Shown: one piece after another, positions 11,173 to 20,797 of the stretch
Numbering within the stretch: the first letter of the stretch is position 1
How the letters are laid out: each line of letters begins with the position of its first letter
Origin: Phaeoceros laevis
Taxonomy: Eukaryota; Anthocerotophyta; Anthocerotopsida; Notothyladales
Direction: 5' to 3'
NCBI GenBank assembly: GCA_049999765.1
Contig: JBNGIQ010009485.1
Coordinates: 84,150 to 128,383 of the forward strand
Length of the DNA stretch: 44,234 bases
The notes under the pieces: model-generated
What the model was told of the DNA's origin: nothing
The model's input: the letters and a program-made list of their open reading frames with translations, nothing else
Databases searched by the model: none
Position numbers and translations under genes: made by a program

Positions 11173-13027
11173 ATGGCGGCACATCCGCACCACTTGCAGC
11201 AGGCTGGCGCCTCGTCGCCCATGCCTGCTGTCATGCCGCCGCCACTCCAGTACGGGCACGCCGCCCAGCAGCAGGCAAGCACTTGAGATCTGCCGCTTTC
11301 TCGCACGGCCGCCGTGGATACGCGGCTCCTTAGGTTCCATTCAATTTGTGCCTGTGGATGCGGGCCAGAGGAATTGAGGCCGCCTCGTGCTGCTGCTGGG
11401 AGGGCTGAGAAGAGCGTGGGAATTTGATTTTACTTGGCGTGTGTGTTCCAGCTTCAGGCACAGGCACAAATGCAGCCGATTCATTATCAGCAAATTCAAA
11501 AGCAGCAGCTGCAAGTGTTCTGGCAGCAGCAAATCCAGGAGATGGAGCAAGTTAGCGGTATGTTCTGCGCCTAGTGTGGAAGGTTGAAGTTTGCATGCAG
11601 GTTTTTGTTGAAGCCAGTCCGAGGTTTTGATGGGGCGGGGTTGTCCCGGCTGCAGAGTTCAAGAACCACCAGCTGCCACTAGCTAGGATAAAGAAGATTA
11701 TGAAGTCTGACGAGGATGTGAAGGTGAGGATGGTGCATGTGCTTCCTTGGTAGCGTTTGTGGGCTCAAATTTACTTCTGCCACGGGTTATTGGGTGTGGT
11801 GTATGAAAACCCTTGTTAGGTTTGTTGTGGGTGGGGGTGGAGATCAACACGGATTAACATTAGAGACCTTTCAGATGATTGCTGCAGAGGCGCCTGTTCT
11901 TTTTGCCAAAGCGTGCGAGATGTTCATTTTGGAACTTACTCTTCGGTCTTGGATACACACCGAGGAGAACAAGAGACGCACTCTGCAGAGAAACGATATA
12001 GCTGGCGCCATTACTAGGGGGGACATTTTTGACTTCCTTGTGGACATTGTTCCACGGGACGAATTGAAGGTATCAATACCCCTCATTCTGTGGTCACCTC
12101 TGCGGGTTAGCTTGGTGTAGTGAGGCAGGCACGTGATGTACCATTGTACCTGGCATCGGATTTCCTCGTGTCAATCAAGCTAGTTATGCTTAATGTGGCT
12201 AGGGTTAGAGTGGAAATCCCATGACAGTTCGCATGAAATATCCTCTTGAAAAGGTGGCTTTGTCTTTTTGGTGATGTATGTAGTTCAATTTGGTCCTTGT
12301 GGGCTTGATGTGGTGTATGGCCTCAATCTATTATCCTAACTTGAAGGGTGGCCGTTAAGGCTGAGTGAAAGCCAGTGTTTTTTACGTAGCTTGCAGGCGG
12401 AACAGAGATGACCGGTCATGATGTTTTCAATGTGGCTGGAATACTGATGTGGATTGGGAGCTTATAACAGTACACGAATTTCATGGAAGTGCAGCACTCT
12501 AGCAATACTGATGCTGTACATCTTTTGTTTTTCAGGAAGAGGATTTAGGTGTGCACTGGACGGGGGTCCCAGGAGAGCCAGTTCCTTATGGTGGAATGTA
12601 TTATCCACCCATGCCACCGCAGCCTCTTCATCATCCAGCTATGGGAAACCCAGTAAGTGGCTGCTTTGGTGAAAGCTTTGGATCTTGACTGCAGATTTGA
12701 GGTACGCCTTCCGCTTGTGAAAGTGCTCATCTGACATGCTGTTTGCAGGAAATGCTTGTCGTGCAACAAGGCATGCAAGGAAATCCGCAAATGATGTACC
12801 AACCACCTCAGGTAACAGAAGTCTTTTCTTTGTACATCATCTGAGACTTCTGACTTGGATCCATTCTTGAAGCAGAGTTCAATTGTGGTCGAGGTGCATT
12901 GTTAGCAGAGAATTTGGCTGTCTGGACTCCTTACGATTTTTAGTACACCTTTCTCTGACAATCAGGTACCTCTTTTCTGTTTTGTCTTCAGCAATGGCAG
13001 ACGCAGGAGCCTCCAACATCTTCGTAG
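11173..13027 (+). CDS. NF-YC: NF-Y transcription factor subunit C (CCAAT-box binding)
   Basis: Histone-fold subunit that pairs with NF-YB, then binds NF-YA and CCAAT boxes in the nucleus. Exons: 11173-11274, 11452-11557, 11656-11723, 11875-12069, 12536-12652, 12749-12811, 12992-13027; 228 residues. The core [20 protein letters not shown] through [20 protein letters not shown] and [12 protein letters not shown] to [14 protein letters not shown] is near-identical to land-plant NF-YC, including the Arg/Trp/Asp histone-fold residues. The N-terminus is His/Gln/Pro-rich and the C-terminus Pro/Met/Gln-rich, as in the family. Intron 1 starts with GC (CAG|GCAAGC) instead of GT, and the following exon only joins in frame if this donor is used. 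It is divergent from the DUF2358-like gene 515 bp away. It appears complete and functional. Confidence 0.93.
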
Positions 13028-13750
13028 GCCAGATGGAGGTTCTCCGCACCGCCGTGCTCAGAATTGTAAAGTGTTTGCACCTATACATGGGGGCTTTGAT
13101 GCAAGAGTTTGCGGAAGGGTCCACTTGTGAGAATGTTTCTGGGGCCAGCCATGTGTACATACCATCGAGTGGCCATTAGATATATCCAACTCTCTTCATT
13201 TTTTCAAGGCGGGAGAACGCAGGGAGAGATTAAGGAAGCAGTACGGTTTTTATACTAGCACCTTCATAGAGTACGCGGAACTTCGCTGTGGTGGTGAAGT
13301 TCGCGAATCATGCAATGGAAATGGTCTTACATCTATTCCGATTGCACAATGTGCATGTCACGGCTTATCAAAGGAGAGCAATTAAATCATGTTCCATTAG
13401 TGCGCTGGTTCAGACTTGCCCGAAATTCCGAAGAGTCGCCGTTTTACACTCCACAACATACACAGCTAATTATTGGGCACAGTGAGTGGGGGCAGAAGGA
13501 TTCCCTCTGGGGGGGAGCTCCTGTCCCTTTCACGGGCAGAATATGCTAGAACTTCATTCCCAAGGCATGTAGCGCAGCTCAGACAGGTGTTGCGTGTTCA
13601 CCAAGAGGTTGGTCATGTACAATGTGTGAGCAAGCATGTTGCCATGAGCTGCGACAAGCTACCTACTCTATGGACTACAAGGAGACGGCCCTGTGCTTAA
13701 GATATGGCAGAAAGTGAGCGATGATCACTGACTGCAAGCAAACAGGCACA
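13028..13750. other. Convergent 3' intergenic region
   Basis: This lies between the NF-YC stop and the BTB gene stop. Some + strand open frames (13288-13485, 13473-13700) show no family resemblance and probably represent NF-YC 3' UTR and spacer. Confidence 0.5.
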
Positions 13751-14695
13751 TCAAAAGTCAGCACCCGTATCGAAAATTTGCTCATCATTCATGTCGAAAA
13801 CTGGCTCATCTCTGGTCCTGGTTCTCCCTCTGTTCAAGGAGGGTGACGATCCTTTGCTGTGCTGGAAATCGTTGCTACTTTGAAATGCTCTGAAGGTACT
13901 TTGGATTTCTCTCAAGGTTTCTCGCCAGGTTTGTCGTAAGACTTCCAGTTGTTCGCTCTTGTTGGCCTCTGCCTTCTGTTGAATATCTCTTATTCTTTCC
14001 TCACATAGAGCCTGCAATCCGTTAAGACCATAAAATTCAGCCTCCTCTTGCACCTCTCTCAAGGTAGAAACATCTTCCAGCCAGATTGTCCCGTTCCTCA
14101 AATAGTTGAGCACATACTGAAACCTCCTTCCATCTCTATCGAACCACAGAACCTCTCCAGGATTGAGGTGTCGCAGCACATAAGCAGCTAGCATGGAATT
14201 GCTATCAACACACAGTGTCTGACTGGAGGTCTCGAAGAGGATGCCACCAATGCTGAGGGTGAGTCTGTCGGTATGGCCCTGCTGATGCATTATCTCAAGC
14301 TGGGATGAATCTACGGGCTGACGTCTCTGCTGCTCCTTCATCTGCTGCCAGTGCTTGTGATGTTGCGAACTCAGCTCAGGGATTTCCACAATAGCGCGGT
14401 CAGTTGGAGCGGCCTCGTTATTTTTCAGTTGTTCGCGGCAGAGCAGTTGCTGGCTCTGTTGATCACCGTTTCCACAGCGCGGTCCTTTCTCCACAAAACC
14501 ACAGCTCCGACCACCAGATTCCTCGGCTTCGTCCAATTCTTCTTCAAGCCTGTCCCCGCTACTGAGAGCTGAAAATTCCTCTTCAGATTGCGGAACTTGT
14601 TGTTCTCCCTCCCCTTTTTGCGCAACTCCTACAGGATCTACAACTGAGATCAGCGGCTCGTCAATCTCCTGGAGGCCGGATGCCTGCTCTGCCAT
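13751..14695 (-). CDS. KCTD-type (T1) BTB/POZ domain protein, long paralogue
   Basis: Single-exon frame of 314 residues. Residues about 140-250 form a potassium-channel-tetramerisation-type BTB: DRLTLSIGGILFETSSQTL, WFDRDGRRFQYVLNYLRNG and EEAEFYGLNGLQALCEERI. Such proteins are usually CUL3 ubiquitin-ligase adaptors or self-assembling scaffolds; the substrate is unknown. An acidic, Gln-rich, probably disordered N-terminus of about 135 residues precedes the domain, and a coiled-coil-like segment (QQKAEANKSEQLEVLRQTW) follows. The extreme C-terminus DEPVFDMND resembles EEPVFDLNVDF of the neighbouring BTB gene, marking the pair as paralogues. Against that copy it carries about 130 extra N-terminal residues. 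There is no channel transmembrane domain. Confidence 0.85.
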   Translation of the reverse strand: MAEQASGLQEIDEPLISVVDPVGVAQKGEGEQQVPQSEEEFSALSSGDRLEEELDEAEESGGRSCGFVEKGPRCGNGDQQSQQLLCREQLKNNEAAPTDRAIVEIPELSSQHHKHWQQMKEQQRRQPVDSSQLEIMHQQGHTDRLTLSIGGILFETSSQTLCVDSNSMLAAYVLRHLNPGEVLWFDRDGRRFQYVLNYLRNGTIWLEDVSTLREVQEEAEFYGLNGLQALCEERIRDIQQKAEANKSEQLEVLRQTWRETLREIQSTFRAFQSSNDFQHSKGSSPSLNRGRTRTRDEPVFDMNDEQIFDTGADF

Positions 14696-15262
14696 AGCAG
14701 CTCACCTCTCCAAATCCACACGCAGGCACCAGTCTTCAGAACCACATTCAAATGCGAGATCCCTAACCACAGCTTCTACCGCCTGCATTCACACCACAAT
14801 AGTCTGCAATAGCGAGCCGCAGTCCCGGCAGATAAACGCCTTCGGCGCTTCGTGTCTTCAGACCACCTCACTCTTCTAACCAATCATCCTAGCTTTAGGA
14901 CTGCGAGATTGCACAAATTCTGCCAGCACGGGTTCATCCAGAATGTATTCATGATGGAGTCCACACCGCAACAAACTAGAGCAATTCCGCTTTTCTTCCT
15001 CCCTCCAGTAGCCCCAGAACAGCAACGAGCAAGCACGAGGCATCAATCCTCAACCAACTGTAGCATCATGCCGCGTGCAGCGTTACCGATCCACAGTTCA
15101 GCCGCAACTCAACATCGGTGTTGGCAGTTGCTCTTCTCCGAGCGCTCTGGCTCGTCTATCTCTCTCTCTCACGGAGGCCATTTTATTACGATTCACCTTT
15201 TCACCCTACAATACCGTTGGCCATTCAACTCGGGCAAATCGCGGCTCGTCGATCAGGTTCGG

Positions 15263-15302
15263 CGGAACAGGTAGGACCGGTGGTCCTACCCTACCTGTTC
15301 CG
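15263..15302. repeat. 13-bp inverted repeat (hairpin-forming)
   Basis: CGGAACAGGTAGG at 15263-15275 is the exact reverse complement of 15290-15302. The 14-base spacer contributes a second, overlapping dyad (GGTAGGACC/GGTCCTACC around GGT at 15279-15281). It lies upstream of the long BTB gene and next to the duplicated block. Confidence 0.9.
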
Positions 15303-15308
15303 GTGACA

Positions 15309-15490
15309 AGTTCCGGCTTTTCCACGGCGCGATGAAATAACCCGAACAGAGGCATGGCTTCCAGTCCCCACGGTTGGTGGAGGATGATGTTGAAGGCCAT
15401 TGAATGCAAACAATGTGGATTGGATCTGAAGGACGGTGCACGCGCAAATTGGTTGCAAGCAGCTTTCAGCGGTCTCAAGGTTTAGGGTTG
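15309..15490. repeat. Duplicated BTB upstream block, copy A
   Basis: This shares ordered, near-exact words with copy B at 16958-17145: TCACGGCG/CCACGGCG-GATGA, GAACAG, CGGTTGGTGGAGGA, CAAATTGGTTGCAAGCA and TAGGGTTGC. Order and spacing are kept, and both copies lie the same way relative to a minus-strand BTB gene. This shows that the gene duplication included the upstream region. Confidence 0.75.
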
Positions 15491-16093
15491 CCGGTAGGAT
15501 TTTTTAAGAAGGAAGCAGGATCAATTGCATCCTGTGCTGTGCGGTGAACAGAAATTCACTCTGGACAACAGAAGCTGCCCTTGCTCATGTTCCGCGCCCT
15601 TCTGAAGCTTGCTTTTGATTCATGCGAGTATATACGGAAGGGGTCCTGGCACTAGTACCTGCGTCAGGACTCCAAAATGTTTGCAAGCAGCTGGCAATTG
15701 TGGCCATGCTAGTTTTATCGGTGAGACTTGGTATGCGCTGAGAGCAACGGCTCCGTCCACTTTAGGTTGTCTCGTGGACAACCTCAGTGTCATTCAAAGG
15801 CTTTGTCTGAACAGTGGGGGTGCTGAAACATTCTGTACAGAATTGAGTCTGTTATTTCTTGGAATTGTTTGGAACAAGACTAGTACAACCAAAGCTTAAG
15901 CTTGGAGTCATCAGCAGAGTGGTACAAAGATGAGATCATGAGCTTCTGCAATTGTTTCTATGAGCTGCAGCCAACACCGATGGTGAGTTGCCCTATCTGT
16001 CTAGATGCCTATTGACATGACCTATCTAGATGCCTGGCAAAATTACACGCCGAGGAAGAAAGACAATTCGATCTCGAGCAGACAAGTGTGACC

Positions 16094-16609
16094 TCAAAAG
16101 TCGACATTCAGGTCAAAAACTGGCTCCTCCCTCCGCAGTGTTCTTAGAGGAATTCCTGTCATTGCTGATTTTGTGATTTGTAAAAGGTTGGTAACACTTC
16201 TAAGCTGTGTCACAATTTGTCGTTGTATCTCCTGTTCCTCATCCCTGCTGCTCGCGACTGCGGCCCTCTCGTTCCCGAGGGCCGCTATCTTTTCTTCACA
16301 CATATTCTTCAAGTTGGCAAGACGATAATATTCAGCCTCCTCTCGCACGCCATACAGGGAAGGAATATCTTCTAGGAAAAGTGTTCCGTTCCTCAAGTAG
16401 TTGAGTACAAAGTCGAATCTGCCTCCATCTCTATCTATGACCAAGTCCACTTCAGGATCAAGGTGTTGCACCACTTCCTCTGCTAGCTTCGATTCGCTAT
16501 GTAAGCAGAGCGTCTGCCTGGAGGACTCGAACTTCTTGCCACCTACGCTGAGCTTGACCCTGTCACTTTGGCTGTGCTGCCTTATTATGATCGGAAAGAC
16601 CGGTGACAA
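16094..16609 (-). CDS. KCTD-type (T1) BTB/POZ domain protein, short paralogue
   Basis: Single-exon frame of 171 residues. The T1-type BTB begins almost at once: DRVKLSVGGKKFESSRQTL, LVIDRDGGRFDFVLNYLRNG, EEAEYYRLANLKNMCEEKI. A short helical tail and EEPVFDLNVDF at the C-terminus follow. Likely role: oligomeric adaptor for CUL3-type ubiquitin ligases, inferred from the family only. It is a local paralogue of the BTB gene at 13751-14695, in the same orientation, and lacks that protein's acidic N-terminus. The start at 16609 is the first Met in frame; the overlapping frame above it (16585-16881) is in another register and probably 5' UTR. Confidence 0.85.
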   Translation of the reverse strand: MSPVFPIIIRQHSQSDRVKLSVGGKKFESSRQTLCLHSESKLAEEVVQHLDPEVDLVIDRDGGRFDFVLNYLRNGTLFLEDIPSLYGVREEAEYYRLANLKNMCEEKIAALGNERAAVASSRDEEQEIQRQIVTQLRSVTNLLQITKSAMTGIPLRTLRREEPVFDLNVDF

Positions 16610-16853
16610 TCTGTTTCCCAGGATAGACAGAGTTCTCGTGAACCCTGCGTAATTTGCAAGTCCTGCTGGTCGTGTTCACCGGCTTCCGCAACACCTCCGA
16701 CGCAGCAGACATTTACAGAGCGATCTTCAAACGTGATCCGTCGATCGTCCACCGACAGCAAGCACACACCAGTCTGTCGGCCCTTGACGACGGTGGAAAG
16801 CAATGGCCGAGGCAGTTGGTCCGAAGCTCCCCTACGCAGGCCCTTTTTGCCCG

Positions 16854-16860
16854 TTATATA
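16854..16860 (-). promoter_or_regulatory. Probable TATA box of the short BTB gene
   Basis: TATATAA reads on the minus strand about 245 bases ahead of the ATG at 16609, implying a 5' UTR of roughly 200 bases. It lies just inside the duplicated upstream block. Confidence 0.45.
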
Positions 16861-16957
16861 CGGTTGCCCTTCCTGGGACAACGGTAATAATAATATCTCG
16901 TACGCTCGGGGTTTTCAGCCAAGCAACCGTCTTGGCCGGCTCCTATTCCTTGGACAG

Positions 16958-17145
16958 GTTGCGGTTTCTTCACGGCGGGATGAGTCCTCTGAACAGGGAG
17001 TGTCACTTCCGGCGGCCGCGGTTGGTGGAGGACGTAGGAGCGCATTAAGTGCCAAGCGCTAGGTTGCATCAACCTGGGTTCCAAATTGGTTGCAAGCACC
17101 TTTCAATGGCATCCCTGTCGCACAGGAGCTAGGGTTGCTGAACGG
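16958..17145. repeat. Duplicated BTB upstream block, copy B
   Basis: Counterpart of copy A (15309-15490), with matching words in the same order, including the 17-base CAAATTGGTTGCAAGCA starting at 17082. It stands 100-290 bp beyond the TATA box of the short BTB gene, as expected for a conserved promoter segment. Confidence 0.75.
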
Positions 17146-17362
17146 TGCCAAGCTGTTGGGACTGTGTTCAGGAACGTGCAGGCCGGCGGTCTTGTGCTCT
17201 GAGACTACAAATTCTGTCGTCAACCACGCAAGGTAGTGCTTCAATGCTTCCCCATTTCATTGGCGTCGTTTTTGGGAGTGTTGTGCTGAGTGAGGTTCAA
17301 TGCTTCTCACGTGTTGCTGGGGGAGTCGCTACGGTGTCCTGACGCGGAATTTCACTTGGAAA

Positions 17363-19568
17363 ATGCTTCTGAGCTTGGTGGCACTGTCGTCTATGCTCCT
17401 TGGGATATGTCGTGCTGGACCAGGTACTTGAGCTGAACGCTTTTAAATGCGAACTCGTCTCTCGAGCTCTAGAACAGCATTGGAGCAATCAGCTGAGTTG
17501 TCTTCTCAAAGATGAACCTGAATTGTAGGAAGTATGTGCTGTGTCTGAGTCCCTGTACAAGGGCATGCAAAATCCAGCTTGAGCAGAATTTTTCTATTGC
17601 TTGGAATTGTCGTCACAGACTTGTTTTCAAGAGCAAGCACCAGCCTTTCAGCAACCATAGCAGTGGTTGTTACAAATTTATGGAAACAACTAACTTGATG
17701 TTGGTGGTGTTTGAACTCTGATCTTGAACAGGTTTGATCAACAATGATCCTCGGTTCAGCTTCATCTACGACGCTACTACAGCACCCAAGAAGAGTGCTA
17801 TATATGACTACATCGTTGTTGGGGGTGGAACAGCAGGATGTCCACTTGCTGCCACCCTGTCCGAAAAGTACAGAGTCTTGGTGCTGGAAAGGGGAGGCCA
17901 GCCATACACAGACCCTGACGTTCAGGAAGCTGTGGGATACACCTCCATCCAGGTTCAGGCAACAGAAGCACCTACAAGAGCTGGGCAGAGATTTATGTCT
18001 GAAGACGGTGTGGTGAATCTGAGAGCAAATGTCCTTGGTGGAGGAAGTGCTGTAAATGCTGGATTTTTTACCTATGCCAGCTCTGAGGATGTTCAGAGTT
18101 TCAGGTGGGATACAGAACTCGTGAATGCCTCCTACAACTGGGTTGCAGAGGTGGTGGCGGGCTTTCCGGAGGTGCAGCAGTGGCAAAGTGGCCTGAAGCA
18201 GGGACTGTTACAAGCAGGCATTGTTCCTGACAGTGGAAGCACATACCAGCATGTGCAAGGAACAAAAGTGGGAGGCTCCATCTTTGATCGCACGGGCCAT
18301 CGTCACACAGCTGCAGACCTTCTCCAATATGCCGACCCCAGCCTTCTCACTGTCTATACTCATGCCTACGTTGAGCGCATTCTGTTGGAGGAAGTTCGAA
18401 TTCCGTGTCGTGCAGATCGTCGGGCCTATGGTGTCGAATACAGGGATATATCCGGTGTGCAGCACGTTGCCCTGTTGCAGCCCGGTGGGGAGATCGTGCT
18501 CTCAGCAGGGGCGTTGGGAAGCCCGCAGCTCCTTCTGCTTAGTGGAATTGGGCCTGTTTCTAAGCTTGCCCAGATTGGCATCCCAGTACAGGTTGAGTTG
18601 GAAGGTGTTGGGGAGGGAATGGTAGACAATCCTAGAAACGCCGTCTATGTGCCGTCCCCTGCGGTGGTGGAAGGATCCTTTGTGCAGGTCGTTGGCTGCA
18701 CTCCTAGCGGGAGCATCATCGAAGGTGCAAGCGGCACTGGCACTCTTGTTCTAGCAGGGGGGATTGACTTGAGCTCTGAACAACCTAGCAAACGCAGCTT
18801 GGAGCTGGTGGAGGAGTTCGCTCGCAGTTTGCAGAATTGGTCCAGGGCCGATGAGACCCAATTCGTTCAGGGTGGTTTTCTGCTCCAAAAGGCAAGCTGG
18901 CTCCACTCCAGGGCCGTCTTCCAACCTTGAGGCTGTACATTTGCAGAGGCTAACTGTTCCAAATTTGGGCATGCAGGTGTACAGGCCACATGCTACTGGG
19001 TGGCTCACGTTACGCACTACAGATGTGAAAGATTCTCCAATGGTGCGGTTCAACTACTACGACAACCCTGAGGATCTACAGATTTGTGCTGAAGGCATTC
19101 GGGTGCTCAAGAGGGTTGTGGAGTCTCCGGGCTTCAGTAGCTTCACATACAGGGAGGGAGAGGTTCCAGAAACTCTAAGCTTCTTTCCCGACCTGGAAAA
19201 GCGCTTGCTCCCTAATTATCTGAATGACACCCGACGACTGGAACAATGGTGCAAGGATACGGTGAGCACAATTTGGCACTACCACGGAGGTTGCCTCAGG
19301 GGTTCTGTGGTGGATGAATCATACCGGGTGAACCATGTTCAAGGCTTGCGCGTGGTGGATGGGTCCACTTGGAGCATATCCCCAGGTGCAAACCCACAGG
19401 CAACTGTCATGATGCTTGGGAGGTGAGTCTTGAGAAATAGTGCACTTCCTTGTATTTGTCTGATTTGGCTAAAAGTGATATTAGCATCAACCACATGCAT
19501 GATGTTGTGGCCACAGGTACGTGGGAGTTCAAATGCTGAGAGAGCGTGCTGGAGACTCTGCAAACTAG
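17363..19568 (+). CDS. GMC oxidoreductase, HOTHEAD-like
   Basis: FAD-dependent glucose-methanol-choline oxidoreductase of the HOTHEAD/mandelonitrile-lyase-like plant clade. HOTHEAD itself is tied to long-chain omega-hydroxy fatty acid oxidation for cuticle and organ separation; the substrate here is unknown. Exons: 17363-17423, 17732-18891, 18977-19422, 19517-19568; 572 residues, normal family length. Exon 1 encodes a signal peptide. The FAD dinucleotide-binding fold is clear (DYIVVGGGTAGCPLAATLSE, VLVLERGG). LGGGSAVNAGFF is the first GMC signature and LSAGALGSPQLLLLSGIGP the second. TIWHYHGG carries the catalytic His, and PQATVMMLGRYVG the C-terminal GMC_oxred_C His/Asn region. Intron 2 has a GC donor (AAAAG|GCAAGC at 18892); reading through it gives a stop at 18928-18930. 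The gene appears intact. Confidence 0.93.
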
Positions 19569-19899
19569 TATAGCCTAGCGCCTTTAAGCACTTCAGATTT
19601 CTCAGATTGGTTCCTATTCGGACCCGCCCAACCAGTGTCGTTTCTTGTGCATATTGTAGCTGACACGGGTCGTCTGGCCAAGGTAAAGGAAGTCCCGAAG
19701 TCTGCAAATTCATGGAAGATCACGTACAAGGCATATTCTACCACTTGAGATAATTTGCAAAGCATTGGTTCTTCCGTTCAATCAAAAACTATAAATAAAA
19801 TTCTTCTTCTTCTGCCGTTCCCAAGTCTCAATGACACTAATAAGAAGCGACGCCAGGTGAAAGTAGGGAGGGCAGAAACTCACTGCCTAAGATTGGACC
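19569..19899. other. GMC 3' UTR and lectin promoter
   Basis: This includes the AATAAA at 19794-19799, about 230 bases after the GMC stop, and then about 100 bases to the lectin ATG. No extra gene is visible. Confidence 0.5.
19794..19799 (+). terminator. Putative poly(A) signal of the GMC gene
   Basis: A canonical AATAAA lies downstream of the GMC stop codon, followed by a T/C-rich stretch (ttcttcttcttctgcc). Confidence 0.45.
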
Positions 19900-20437
19900 A
19901 TGGCTCACCACAACGGGCTTCTGCTGCTGCTTGGCAGTCTGCCAGCTGCTTATTTCTGTGAAAGCACAGGAGCCGGGTAGCTTCATCGATGCACCGGGCA
20001 AGCTATCGCCCGGTGCTTTGCTCATTGATGAGGACGACAGCTACGTGTTGGTGATGCAGTGGGACTGCAATCTGGTGGTGTACGAGCTTCGTAGAAACGG
20101 GGCTGCTGTGTGGAGCTCTGGAACCAACGGCAAAGGTTCCAGCTGCTATGCAACCATGCAGGAGGATGGAGTTTTCGCAATTAAAGATGGCACCACCTTC
20201 GTATGGGGCTCCGACTCCCTGCAGTCTAACACTGATGGTAGGCACGATGTGGAATTTCCTTCTTCCTGTTTCTCTTCTTGAGACGTTTCTGAAACGCTTT
20301 GCGTGGTTGTGGTACTAGGGTGCATGTACCAAGCGCTCCTGCAGAACGACGGGAACTTTGTGATCTTCTGCGTCGCTATCCCGGCTTCTGACGCGCCAAC
20401 TCGTGCCATCTGGTCAACTAGTACTAACAACGGATGA
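19900..20437 (+). pseudogene. Bulb-type (mannose-binding) lectin gene with frameshift in the signal peptide
   Basis: B-lectin domain protein, a secreted sugar-binding beta-prism II fold. Exon 1 is 19900-20237 and exon 2 is 20319-20437 (donor GAT G|GTAGGC, acceptor TACTAG). The body (PGSFIDAPGKLSPG, YVLVMQWDCNLVVYE, VWSSGTNGKGSSCYATMQED, YQALLQNDGNFVIFC, AIWSTSTNNG) holds the QxDxNxVxY-like sites QWDCNLVVYE and QNDGNFVIFC. The first has Cys in place of the residue usually before N, and the second ends in FC, so binding may be weakened. ATG at 19900 opens a good hydrophobic leader, but this is in frame 1 while the lectin body is in frame 2. A single surplus base near 19933-19934 explains it. 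It is either a recent pseudogene or a sequencing error. Decayed copies lie just downstream. Confidence 0.7.
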
Positions 20438-20475
20438 TATGCATTCCCAATGTGGGACAACTTTGGCTGGACTAA

Positions 20476-20546
20476 TAACCCTTAAAGGACCAGCGTTTCG
20501 AAACGCTGGAAACTCCCGTTGAAATAGCGCTTCCTTTGAGAAGTAG
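20476..20546 (+). repeat. About 70-bp direct repeat in lectin cluster, copy 1
   Basis: This begins taacccttaaaggaccagcg and ends near ttgagaagtag. It is closely matched by copy 2 at 20725-20797. It contains the perfect 20-bp palindrome 20490-20509 (CCAGCGTTTCGAAACGCTGG). It separates two lectin exon copies, so it is part of the tandem-duplication unit. Confidence 0.85.
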
Positions 20547-20549
20547 TCC

Positions 20550-20637
20550 GTTGTTTGTGATCTACTGCGACGCTGGCGAGTATTCTGAGAAGACAACTCA
20601 TGCCATCTGGTCAACTAATTCTAACAACGGATGATAT
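20550..20637 (+). pseudogene. Decayed lectin exon copy
   Basis: A second copy of the lectin last-exon end: 'tttgtgatctactgcg' and 'catgccatctggtcaact' plus 'taacaacggatgatatg' match 20350-20440 closely. It lacks any first exon and no splice acceptor precedes it, so it is a fragment left by tandem duplication. Confidence 0.7.
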
Positions 20638-20724
20638 GGAACAACTTTGGCTGGAATAAGACCTTTGAGCTCCAGTGAGGAATTGATTCAATTGAAGTAG
20701 TATTAGGTATTAGTAGTAGTAAAT

Positions 20725-20797
20725 TAACCCTTAAGGGACCAGCGTTTTGAAACGCTCGAAAAACTGCAGTTGAAATAGCGCTTCTTTTGAGAAGTAT
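20725..20797 (+). repeat. About 70-bp direct repeat in lectin cluster, copy 2
   Basis: Mate of 20476-20546, reading taacccttaagggaccagcg and ending gagaagta. Here the inner palindrome is broken (gcgttttgaaacgctcg). The 249-bp offset gives the size of the duplicated unit. Confidence 0.85.

Larger units (their letters stand above)
14696..16093. other. Intergenic between BTB paralogues, with duplicated upstream block
   Basis: This contains the promoter of the long BTB gene, the 13-bp inverted repeat at 15263-15302 and copy A of the duplicated block (about 15309-15490). A short + frame beginning ATG at 15354 (MASSPHGWWRMMLKAIECKQ...) ends at the TAG after 15480 and is probably chance. From 15600 to 16090 I see nothing recognisable. 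Confidence 0.5.
16610..17362. other. Divergent upstream region, short BTB gene and GMC gene
   Basis: This carries the TATA box (16854-16860, minus) and duplicated block B for the BTB gene, and must also hold the promoter of the GMC oxidoreductase starting at 17363. No further gene is supported. Confidence 0.5.

Noticed and set aside
15354-15485. Short protein starting MASSPHGWWRMM in the duplicated block
   Set aside because: The corresponding stretch of copy B does not keep an open frame, so conservation there is non-coding.
18892-18930. Stop codon at 18928-18930 as evidence that the GMC gene is broken
   Set aside because: It lies within a GC-AG intron; splicing 18891 to 18977 restores the conserved family sequence in frame.
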